Source of the DNA: Deferribacteraceae bacterium
Lineage (GTDB): Bacteria > Chrysiogenota > Deferribacteres > Deferribacterales > JAISNW01
Assembly (NCBI GenBank): GCA_031285415.1
Contig: JAITWF010000175.1
Span: forward strand, 1 to 25,734
Direction of reading: 5' to 3'
Length of the DNA stretch: 25,734 nt
Position numbers and translations under genes: made by a program. Under the pieces are notes generated by a model. The model had not been told where the DNA came from, searched no databases, and was given only the letters and a program-made list of their open reading frames with translations. Shown here piece by piece: positions 15,467-21,867 of this stretch (the stretch's first letter is position 1; the number at the start of each line of letters is the position of its first letter).

Positions 15467-16404
15467 TATACGATAACGCCGCCCTTTCGATAGGTAGGAC
15501 TCCCCTCATCAGGCTAAACAAGATAACTCGTGAACTTGGGGCGACAGTGCTTGTAAAGACCGAATCTCGCAACCCTGCTGGCTCTATAAAGGATCGTATC
15601 GCCTATGCCATGATAGAGGACGCCGAGAAGGCTGGCACCCTTAAAAGTGGGATGACTATAATAGAGCCAACCTCTGGCAACACCGGCATAGCCCTCTGCT
15701 ATATAGCAAAGGCGAAGAGGTACGATATCGAGATCGTTATGCCAGAGAATATGAGTCTTGAACGCAGACAGATCATGACAGGCTTCGGCGCAGATCTGAT
15801 CCTTACCCCTGCCTCCGCTGGAATGAGGGGGGCGATCGAACGCACAGATACCCTTGTGAAGGATAATCCTGGCAAATATTTCACCCCTGGTCAGTTTATA
15901 AACCCTGCCAACCCTGCCATACATGTGCTGACGACCGCTCCAGAGATCGATCTCGAAACAGAGGGCAAGGTCGACGCAATCGTTGCAGGGGCTGGCACTG
16001 GCGGCACAATATCGGGGATCGGATACTACTTTAAAAACTTTAATAGCTCAAATGTAAAGATTGTGGCTGTGGAGCCAGCAAAGAGCCCTGTCATCACGCA
16101 AACACTCAAGCAGGAGCCTATAAAACCATCTCCACACGGCATTCAGGGGATCGGCGCAGGGTTTATACCGCAAACGTTGAATCTATCCGTTATAGATGAG
16201 GTCGTAGCTATAGATGATGAGGAGGCGATCGAATATGCAAAACGCCTTATGCGTGAGGAGGGGATTCTATCAGGTATCTCTGGCGGAGCTGCCCTTGCAG
16301 GGGCGATAAGATTGATTAAAGCTGGCGACTATAAGGGTAAAACCGTAGTGGTGATCCTGCCAGATTCTGGCGAGCGGTACCTAAGCACGGCGTTGTATAA
16401 CTAG
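15463..16404 (+). CDS. cysK: O-acetylserine (thiol)-lyase, cysteine synthase
   Basis: A 313-aa PLP enzyme of the CysK/CysM fold that joins O-acetylserine and sulfide to give cysteine. The PLP lysine is K43 in NPAGSIKDR. The substrate loop PTSGNTG, the phosphate-binding GAGTGGT and the C-terminal 'LPDSGERYLST' are all present. The length is normal. It overlaps the HMA gene by 4 nt, with GAGG upstream as SD, so a metallochaperone-like protein and cysteine supply are made together. CysK rather than CysM is favoured by 'GIQGIGAGFIP' and 'EEGILSGISGGAAL'. Confidence 0.93.
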   Translation: MIYDNAALSIGRTPLIRLNKITRELGATVLVKTESRNPAGSIKDRIAYAMIEDAEKAGTLKSGMTIIEPTSGNTGIALCYIAKAKRYDIEIVMPENMSLERRQIMTGFGADLILTPASAGMRGAIERTDTLVKDNPGKYFTPGQFINPANPAIHVLTTAPEIDLETEGKVDAIVAGAGTGGTISGIGYYFKNFNSSNVKIVAVEPAKSPVITQTLKQEPIKPSPHGIQGIGAGFIPQTLNLSVIDEVVAIDDEEAIEYAKRLMREEGILSGISGGAALAGAIRLIKAGDYKGKTVVVILPDSGERYLSTALYN

Positions 16405-16433
16405 TTGACCTCTTCACATAAACAGTATATCAT
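16405..16433 (+). promoter_or_regulatory. Promoter of the AbrB/RelE-type toxin-antitoxin operon
   Basis: TTGACC (16405-16410) and TATCAT (16428-16433) are separated by 17 nt. The predicted start is near 16440, inside the inverted repeat, so a bound antitoxin would block it. Confidence 0.6.
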
Positions 16434-16434
16434 A

Positions 16435-16463
16435 AAAGTAGTGAAGTTGGAATTTCCTACTTT
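16435..16463. promoter_or_regulatory. Probable autoregulatory operator
   Basis: aaagtag (16435-16441) and ctacttt (16457-16463) form a perfect 7-bp inverted repeat with a 15-nt gap, directly downstream of the -10 box. AbrB/MazE-type antitoxins usually bind such repeats to repress their own operon. Confidence 0.5.
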
Positions 16464-16488
16464 CTAAATATACAAAAGGAGCCATCTT

Positions 16489-16752
16489 ATGCTGGCTGAA
16501 CTTCGCTCAAAATCTCAGATTACGATCCCTAAAGAGCTTGTGGATAAACTAGGTCTTTCAGAGGGAGATAAATTGGATATAGTAGAGAGGGATGGCATGC
16601 TATGCATTATGCCAGTTGCAATCTATCCAAAGCAGTATATATCAGAGTTGTACAAAGAGATCGATGAAGTTAAAAGCATGATCGCATCTGGGAAACAGCC
16701 AGTTTTTGATAGTGTCGACGCACTGTTCAATAAACTAGATGACATAAACTGA
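16489..16752 (+). CDS. AbrB/MazE-type antitoxin
   Basis: An 87-aa protein with an N-terminal SpoVT-AbrB DNA-binding fold: 'AELRSKSQITIPKELVDKLGLSEGDKLDIVERDGMLCIMPV' (residues 3-43). A C-terminal tail rich in acidic and hydrophobic residues, 'ISELYKEIDEVKSMIASG...VDALFNKLDDIN', probably wraps the toxin. A good SD (AAAGGAG) lies 7 nt before the ATG. The stop overlaps the toxin start by one base (TGATG). As antitoxin it would neutralise the partner and repress the operon through the upstream inverted repeat. Confidence 0.85.
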   Translation: MLAELRSKSQITIPKELVDKLGLSEGDKLDIVERDGMLCIMPVAIYPKQYISELYKEIDEVKSMIASGKQPVFDSVDALFNKLDDIN

Positions 16753-17018
16753 TGAGCTTCCAACTTTCATATACAAAACGATTCGAAAAACATTATCGAA
16801 CCTTGTCTGAACAGGAGAAGAAACAGGTCAAACACAAAATAGAGTTGCTCGCCAACGATCCGATACATCCATCATTGCGAACAAAACGCATACAGGGCAC
16901 AGATGATCTCTTTGAATGTAGCGTGAACATGGATATACGAATAATTTGGCACTATGAGGGGGATACAATTATCGTTCTTATGGATATTGGACACCACGAT
17001 ATATTAAGGGAGTTTTAA
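16752..17018 (+). CDS. RelE/ParE-superfamily toxin
   Basis: An 88-aa protein of the RelE/ParE/YafQ fold: 'LSYTKRFEKHYRTLSEQEKKQVKHKIELLANDPIHPSLRTKRIQGTDDLFECSVNMDIRIIWHYEGDTIIVLMDIGHHDI'. The pattern 'ecSVNmDiRIIWhye...lmDIGHHD' is typical of this superfamily. Most RelE-type members cut mRNA on the ribosome; whether this one does, or targets gyrase as ParE does, cannot be settled by eye. It pairs with the AbrB-type antitoxin, an alternative to the commoner RHH or XRE partners. It converges on coaE with only 3 nt between stops. Confidence 0.85.
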   Translation: MSFQLSYTKRFEKHYRTLSEQEKKQVKHKIELLANDPIHPSLRTKRIQGTDDLFECSVNMDIRIIWHYEGDTIIVLMDIGHHDILREF

Positions 17019-17021
17019 TAT

Positions 17022-17630
17022 TTATTTAGCCCTTCTCATTAATTTTATAATATTATAAACCCTCTCAACCTCCGCTTTCGTCTCCTCCATAAGCCCACTA
17101 TTATCGATAATATGGTGGGCGTACTTTAGCTTCTCCTCATAGCTCCACTGCCGATTCATCAGGCGAATTGCATCCTCATACGGTGGATATCCCCTCTTCT
17201 GTAGCCTTTCGAGCTGAACCTCTTTGGGGCAGTAGATAAGCACGATTACATCATAAAAAGAGGCTCCGCCTGCCTCTAAAAGCATTGGAGCGTGATGGAC
17301 AAAGATCGCCTTATCGTCTCTCCCCTTTATAGATCTATAAAATTTATCAGAGTATTTTGCAACAGCTGGATGAACTATCGATTCAAGGTGGTGAAGTTTA
17401 TCGATATCAGAGGATACAACTTTGCGCAACGACGCTCTATCGATCTCGCCATCGGTTGCAAGTATCGACTCGCCGAACGACTCGACAATATGCGGATACG
17501 CTGCACCGTCGGAGCGCATAACGATACGGCTCACCTCGTCGGCGTCGAGCGTATAGCACCCCTTATCTGCAAATAGAGTGGCAACAAAATTTTTCCCTGT
17601 GGCGATACCGCCTGTGAGACCGATCTTCAT
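17022..17630 (-). CDS. coaE: Dephospho-CoA kinase
   Basis: A 202-aa protein of normal CoaE length. It phosphorylates the ribose 3'-OH of dephospho-CoA, the last step of CoA synthesis. It starts MKIGLTGGIATGKNFVATLFADKGCYTLDADEVSR. The P-loop is GGIATGKN (residues 7-14) and the DAD motif follows. Further family segments are 'HPAV', 'HHAPMLLEAGG', 'LIYCPKEVQLERLQKRG' and 'RQWSYEEKLKYAHHIIDNSG'. Residue 14 is Asn where Walker A normally has Ser or Thr, which coordinates Mg2+; the rest of the enzyme looks intact. The REP pair C separates it from the ykgJ-like gene upstream. Confidence 0.92.
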   Translation of the reverse strand: MKIGLTGGIATGKNFVATLFADKGCYTLDADEVSRIVMRSDGAAYPHIVESFGESILATDGEIDRASLRKVVSSDIDKLHHLESIVHPAVAKYSDKFYRSIKGRDDKAIFVHHAPMLLEAGGASFYDVIVLIYCPKEVQLERLQKRGYPPYEDAIRLMNRQWSYEEKLKYAHHIIDNSGLMEETKAEVERVYNIIKLMRRAK

Positions 17631-17659
17631 ATATAGTCGTCCAATTTTATATCAAGAGT

Positions 17660-17748
17660 GGGCGAGCAGACCTCGCCCCTACACCAGAGCTTCGCACCTG
17701 CATTGCAGTTATGTAGGGGCAGGGTTAGCTCGCCCATTAATTAATGGG
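17660..17748. repeat. REP-like palindrome pair, copy C
   Basis: gggcgag/ctcgccc hairpin (17660-17666 with 17672-17678) ending cctac, a 30-nt spacer, then a gtagggg unit (17713-17735) with an imperfect stem. It has the same layout as copy B. It runs directly into a perfect 16-nt palindrome, cccattaattaatggg (17733-17748), just past the stop of the ykgJ-like gene, which could end that transcript. Confidence 0.75.
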
Positions 17749-17751
17749 TAT

Positions 17752-17982
17752 TCATTCGTATATTTTACGAATAACTGCAACCTTCTCATCTAATGTCAGA
17801 TCCGAGATCAGCACGCAGATCTCATCCGCCTTGAAGGCACGGCACACCCATGGGCGTTCCTCATAGTTGCCGCACCTGCCGCCAGGCTGAAGCTCCTTGC
17901 ACGCCTCCCCTGCTGGTTTTTTAAGCGTTGATATATCGTAAGCTATGCAGCATGCGCCGCACTGATAGCACTCTATACTAAT
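17752..17982 (-). CDS. YkgJ-type CxxCxxCC cluster-binding protein, AUU start
   Basis: A 76-aa protein of the YkgJ / CxxCxxCC (UPF0153) family. The sequence reads 'ECYQCGACCIAYDIS...GEACKELQPGGRCGNYEERPWVCRAF', with cysteines at 5, 8, 11, 12, 28, 37, 47 and 56. The family is thought to bind Zn or an Fe-S cluster. The stop is TGA at 17754-17752. There is no ATG, GTG or TTG in frame between an upstream TAA and the first cysteine. The best start is ATT at 17982, with GGTGG 4 nt upstream and a 10-nt overlap with the preceding gene. The all-cysteine core is complete, so it is not a fragment. A frameshifted fusion to the upstream protein is less likely because no standard slippery heptamer is present. 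Confidence 0.8.
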   Translation of the reverse strand: MSIECYQCGACCIAYDISTLKKPAGEACKELQPGGRCGNYEERPWVCRAFKADEICVLISDLTLDEKVAVIRKIYE

Positions 17983-18536
17983 TTTGCCACCGCCGTATTA
18001 TACTCCAAACTATCTCCAGCTTTGCACGATAGAAGCTCCATTTCGACCGCTACAATATCGCCAGGAATAAGGGCGATCTGCCCCAAAACATCCTTTATAA
18101 TGCCGCAATCGTCGATACTATCATCGATATACCGACCCAAGACTGTATGCCCCCTAGATGATGACAATCCATCGCCGTACGATGGGAAGTAGACGATATC
18201 GAGCATATCCATAGCACCAAGGGCATTCCCCTGATGATCTTTCACCACATATGCACGCCGTTTGACGCAGTTTACCGTCATCCCCTCGGCTAATTTAACC
18301 GTTGCGCCACTCCCTGCAAGGGAGGAGGGGGATTTCATATAGGAGTATCCATCGCCGATACAGATTATCGTCTGTGGTAGCACTGGCGGCAGGAAGATTA
18401 CCTCTGATATCGGAAAAATCTCAGATGTAACGCTATATCCGCCAAAGATAGAGCCGTGAATGCGCACCACCCTATCACCATCGATAATCCCCTTCATCTC
18501 AACGTTGCTATCATATCTAAAACGTGTCAAATACAT
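17973..18536 (-). CDS. Degenerate FAH-fold-like protein
   Basis: A 187-aa protein that resembles the fumarylacetoacetate hydrolase family. It begins 'YLTRFRYDSNVEMKGIIDGDRVVRIHGSIFGGYSVTSEIFPISEVIFLPPVLPQTIICIGDGYSYM', the pattern of the FAH N-terminal extension and first strand. It ends 'PGDIVAVEMELLSCKAGDSLEYNTAVAKLV'. Active relatives are about 250 aa or longer and carry an E-x-E...D metal site after 'K.P.S'. Here 'MKSPSSLAGSGATVKL' is present but the acidic metal motif is missing. It is probably not a standard hydrolase. The start overlaps the cca stop by 10 nt, with AGAGGTT as SD. Its function is unknown. Confidence 0.7.
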   Translation of the reverse strand: MYLTRFRYDSNVEMKGIIDGDRVVRIHGSIFGGYSVTSEIFPISEVIFLPPVLPQTIICIGDGYSYMKSPSSLAGSGATVKLAEGMTVNCVKRRAYVVKDHQGNALGAMDMLDIVYFPSYGDGLSSSRGHTVLGRYIDDSIDDCGIIKDVLGQIALIPGDIVAVEMELLSCKAGDSLEYNTAVAKLV

Positions 18537-19630
18537 ATCTTTTTAACCTCTGTCTCTGCGAATATTAACGCCTCTTCACGACTATTTAGTATCTTAAACG
18601 CTAGCTGAAAGTTGCACTCATCCAGAATATCGGCGAACCACCGACCACGCCGCAACTCTGGTGCCACCCTTGCCGCTATCTGCAATATATCATGCCCATC
18701 GAGCGCAATATCAACCATCTGCGCATATAAAACTCTGCTAGCAGACATATCTACCCCCATTGCATGAGAGAAGCTAGCTAAAAATTCAAAGTTCTTTCGA
18801 TACTCCCAAACTTTACGCCGAAGATCGCCATCCTCTCGAAACGCCTTGAGACCGTTAATGAGAGAATTTGTACATCTCTCCACGTAATTACTGACACCAC
18901 GAGGGAAGCCCCCCAACGCCGCAAGGAAGAGTGCATAACGATCTTCATCGCCACAATCGATATCAAAGATCTTATCTAGGTGGTCGATATTCGGTGTAAA
19001 GCCAAGCACCGCCTGCCATACACCCATCTCTTGCATTTTACAGTATATAGTGTGGTCAGAGCGTTTAGATGATAGTTTTTTTAGCTCATCATTTATCCGT
19101 TCATCTGCAATAGTCGGAAGGAGGGGCAGTTTTAGCTTTGCAAGCTCTAAAAATCTATCAGAGAGGGTATAATCTAGGTTCGCCGCCTGTCGAAATCCTC
19201 GCAGAATGCGCAGTGGATCGTCGTCAAAGATCTCATCGTGCACAGGGGTGATTATCTTTGCTATAATATCCGCTGGATCGCCTATCAGCTCGCCATCTAC
19301 CGACATGGCAAGGTTGTTTATAGTGAAATCCCTCTTCAATAGATCTTGCTCTATTGTTTCGCCACGAGGGGCAGAGATATCGATATAACTACTATCAAAA
19401 GGGATACGGATATTATCTTTAAAGTGTACGCAGTGGCTCTTGAGGATCTTGGAGAGTTTTTGGGCGAATTTTTCGTAACTACCATTAATCACAACGAAGT
19501 CTAGATCGGTTGAAAACTCGCCTCGCACGATATCTCGAACGGCACCGCCCACAAGGTACACCTCGTACACCTCAGCCGCCCTCCGAACGCTATCGAATAT
19601 AACCCCTTTCACTTTATCAGGAAATCTCAT
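18527..19630 (-). CDS. cca: tRNA nucleotidyltransferase / poly(A) polymerase family protein
   Basis: A 367-aa class II nucleotidyltransferase. The head domain has 'YLVGGAVRDIVRGEFSTDLDFVV': GG at residues 28-29 and catalytic D42 and D44. The neck has 'RDFTINNLAMSVDGELIGDPADIIAK' and 'DDDPLRILRGFRQAANLDYTLS', which select CTP/ATP without a template. No HD phosphohydrolase domain is seen. The family adds CCA to tRNA 3' ends; some bacteria split the task into CC- and A-adding enzymes or have a poly(A) polymerase of the same type, and this cannot be resolved by eye. The ATG at 19630 has no SD and sits just behind an AT-rich tatatagtat stretch, so the start is less certain than the rest. Confidence 0.88.
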   Translation of the reverse strand: MRFPDKVKGVIFDSVRRAAEVYEVYLVGGAVRDIVRGEFSTDLDFVVINGSYEKFAQKLSKILKSHCVHFKDNIRIPFDSSYIDISAPRGETIEQDLLKRDFTINNLAMSVDGELIGDPADIIAKIITPVHDEIFDDDPLRILRGFRQAANLDYTLSDRFLELAKLKLPLLPTIADERINDELKKLSSKRSDHTIYCKMQEMGVWQAVLGFTPNIDHLDKIFDIDCGDEDRYALFLAALGGFPRGVSNYVERCTNSLINGLKAFREDGDLRRKVWEYRKNFEFLASFSHAMGVDMSASRVLYAQMVDIALDGHDILQIAARVAPELRRGRWFADILDECNFQLAFKILNSREEALIFAETEVKKICI

Positions 19631-19677
19631 ATACTATATATGGCAGAAAGATAGATCTGTGTAAAGGGAGATTATCT

Positions 19678-20073
19678 ATGTTAAGGCAGTTAGGCACCCT
19701 GACGGTTATGTTGAATCTCGATAGAGATACCGATAATGTGTTAAAGAGGCTTACATCGAAAGATTTTTTTGATCTGCTCGAGCGAAATAGCAGTAGTAGC
19801 TGCCACTTTGAGAAGATAATGAACACCTTCGCCATTGTGGAGTACGGCGATATAACGCCAGAGGAGGTCGCCAAAAATATCGGCGACGCCGTGGTGATGT
19901 TTACAAAGAAGCTATTCAATAGTGCGCAGGTGCCGCCATCTGTAGGCGAATTCGCCCATATAACGCCTGACAAACTAAAGGAACATATAGAGATCGATAC
20001 AGCGCACCCATATCTAGTGTGGACGCTATCCGCCGATAGCGCACTGTATGGGGCGCATATCTACTTTACATAG
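19678..20073 (+). CDS. Unrecognised 131-aa protein
   Basis: I do not recognise it. It starts MLRQLGTLTVMLNLDRDTDNVLKRL with a good SD (AAAGGGAG about 8 nt before the ATG), 47 nt from the divergent cca gene. It appears soluble, with mixed helix and strand: 'FEKIMNTFAIVEYGDITPEEVAKNIGDAVVMFTKKLFNS' and a C-terminus 'HPYLVWTLSADSALYGAHIYFT'. Its last 8 nt overlap the 3' end of convergent purE. A 118-codon frame on the other strand lacks an SD, so this strand is preferred. It stands alone on its strand in a minus-strand region. Confidence 0.65.
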   Translation: MLRQLGTLTVMLNLDRDTDNVLKRLTSKDFFDLLERNSSSSCHFEKIMNTFAIVEYGDITPEEVAKNIGDAVVMFTKKLFNSAQVPPSVGEFAHITPDKLKEHIEIDTAHPYLVWTLSADSALYGAHIYFT

Positions 20074-20569
20074 AGGCTATAGCCCTCTGTACCTCTTCGT
20101 TGTCGCTAGCGATCTTCTTGCGCATATCAGCTCTATATGTCTCAAGCTTTGCAAATAGTGCGTCGTCGTTATTTGCAATAATCTGCGCCGCAAAGATCGC
20201 CGCATTCTTCGCCCCAGCCTTGCCGATAGCCATTACAGCCACAGGGATCCCACCAGGCATCTGCACCATCGATAGAAGTGCGTCTAGCCCAAGTAGGCTC
20301 GTAGCAGAGATCGGCACCGCTATCACAGGCAGATTCGTCTCCGCCGCAACCACCCCTGCAAGGTGCGCTGCCGCCCCTGCAAAGGCGATAATCGCCGCAT
20401 AGCCGTTCGCTCTAGCATTCCTGCTCCACTCCGCCGTTACCTCTGGCGTACGGTGCGCACTAGCTACGATCACCTCGTACTCGATATCAAAGGCATTTAG
20501 CTGCTTTATCGTCTCTGAAACTATGTCTAGGTCTGATTTACTGCCCATTATTATGCCGATTTTGCTCAT
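20066..20569 (-). CDS. purE: N5-carboxyaminoimidazole ribonucleotide mutase (class I PurE)
   Basis: A 167-aa PurE, complete. It moves the carboxyl group of N5-CAIR to C4, giving CAIR in purine synthesis. Motifs are IIMGSKSDLDI near the N-terminus, SAHRTPE (active-site His), 'AGAAAHLAGVVAAETNLPVIAVP' and 'LDALLSMVQMPGGIPVAVMAIGKAGAKNAAIFAAQI'. These fit the class I bacterial enzyme that works with PurK; purK is not in the window. The ATG overlaps the purD stop (ATGA), so the two are coupled. Confidence 0.95.
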   Translation of the reverse strand: MSKIGIIMGSKSDLDIVSETIKQLNAFDIEYEVIVASAHRTPEVTAEWSRNARANGYAAIIAFAGAAAHLAGVVAAETNLPVIAVPISATSLLGLDALLSMVQMPGGIPVAVMAIGKAGAKNAAIFAAQIIANNDDALFAKLETYRADMRKKIASDNEEVQRAIASM

Positions 20570-21867
20570 GAGTTCCTCTTTAACGCTTTATGTCCAATAT
20601 CTTTTCGATAATGCATTTCGTCGAACGATATACATGCAACCCCTTTATACGCCTTACTAATCGCCTCTTTCAGTGTGCTTCCAAATGCCGTTACATTCAG
20701 CACCCTGCCACCAGCGGTATAGATCTTGCCCTCTTTAGCCGATGTGCCAGCGTGAAAGACCTTGACCCCCTCCACTGCGTCTGCTTCAGCGATTCCGTTA
20801 ATCTCGATCCCTTTGCGATAATCGCCAGGATATCCGCCGCTTGCCATAACAACAGATACCGATGGATCTTCATTCCACTCGATCTGGCACTCGTTAAGTT
20901 TTCCCTGCGACGTTGCCATCAGGATCGGCAGGAGGTCGCTCTTCATACGTGGCAGTATCACCTGCGTCTCTGGATCACCAAATCGGCAGTTATACTCTAG
21001 CACCTTTATATTCGGTAGCCCACCAAACCCATCGGTAGAGACCATTAGCCCAGCGTACAGTATCCCTTTATAACTGATACCACGCTTTTTCAGCTCCTCC
21101 ACGATCGGTCTTGCCACTAGATCGACTAATTTATCGTACTGCTCGCCACTAATCACTGGCGCAGGCGAATACGCTCCCATACCGCCAGTGTTTGCGCCTT
21201 TATCGCCATCGAATACTGCCTTGTGATCTTGAGCAGAGGCAAGTGGAATGATCGTTTCGCCATCGGTGATCACGAGATACGACATCTCCTCTCCAGCCAA
21301 AAACTCCTCTATCACAACGGTACCGCCTGAATCGCCGAAAATCCTATCCACAAGAGCCTCGTTGATAGCCTTTATAGCCTCTGCATGAGTTTGAGCTACA
21401 GTCACGCCCTTCCCTGCGGCAAGCCCATCCGCCTTGACGACGATCGGTACATTTTGCGATGTCACCCACTGTTTTGCAAGTTCTGCGTCGGTAAACCGTC
21501 TATACTTCGCCGTTGGCACACCAGAGGCAGCCATAATCTCTTTAGCAAACGCCTTCGACGCCTCCATATGTGCAGCAGCCTTTACAGGTGCAAAGATCTT
21601 TAGCCCTGCCTCTATAAAGAGATCTGCTATCCCCTCTGATAGCGGAATCTCTGGACCAACAACAGTAAAATCTATCTTCTTTTCAAGGGCAAAACTAAGT
21701 AGAGCCTGTATATCATCTGATTTAATATCGATATTCTGGCACTTATCCTCAACGGCTGTGCCGCCGTTACCAGGGGCAACGTATATATGATCCACATCTT
21801 TCGATTGCGCCAACTTCCACACAAGTGCGTGTTCACGCCCTCCATTACCGATTACAAGCAGCTTCAT
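20566..21867 (-). CDS. purD: Phosphoribosylamine-glycine ligase
   Basis: A 433-aa ATP-grasp enzyme (E. coli 429) that joins phosphoribosylamine and glycine to form GAR, the second step of purine synthesis. Visible motifs are 'VIGNGGREHALVWKL', 'APGNGGT', 'VKADGLAAGKGVTVAQT', 'EEFLAGEEMSYLVITDG', 'AQDHKAVFDGDKGANTGGMGAYSPAP' and 'VLEYNCRFGDPETQVILPR'. It overlaps the upstream Sel1-repeat gene and downstream purE by 4 nt each, a typical co-translated operon. Confidence 0.97.
   Translation of the reverse strand: MKLLVIGNGGREHALVWKLAQSKDVDHIYVAPGNGGTAVEDKCQNIDIKSDDIQALLSFALEKKIDFTVVGPEIPLSEGIADLFIEAGLKIFAPVKAAAHMEASKAFAKEIMAASGVPTAKYRRFTDAELAKQWVTSQNVPIVVKADGLAAGKGVTVAQTHAEAIKAINEALVDRIFGDSGGTVVIEEFLAGEEMSYLVITDGETIIPLASAQDHKAVFDGDKGANTGGMGAYSPAPVISGEQYDKLVDLVARPIVEELKKRGISYKGILYAGLMVSTDGFGGLPNIKVLEYNCRFGDPETQVILPRMKSDLLPILMATSQGKLNECQIEWNEDPSVSVVMASGGYPGDYRKGIEINGIAEADAVEGVKVFHAGTSAKEGKIYTAGGRVLNVTAFGSTLKEAISKAYKGVACISFDEMHYRKDIGHKALKRNS

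Noticed and set aside
16447..16474. TTGGAA-N16-TATACA as promoter of the toxin-antitoxin operon
   Set aside because: Transcription would start at about 16481, cutting off the SD. The TTGACC-N17-TATCAT promoter at 16405 fits better.
17755..17773. attcgta/tacgaat hairpin as terminator of the ykgJ-like gene
   Set aside because: It lies within the last codons of that gene and has no GC-rich stem or T-run; more likely chance in AT-rich coding sequence.
17968..18005. Programmed -1 frameshift fusing the FAH-like protein to the YkgJ-like domain
   Set aside because: The junction (A AAA TTA) is not a standard X XXY YYZ slippery site, and a separate start with its own GGTGG is available.
19617..19973. 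118-codon minus-strand ORF opposite the 131-aa gene
   Set aside because: Lies antisense to a frame with a clear SD, and its start has none; the sequence looks like a shadow frame.
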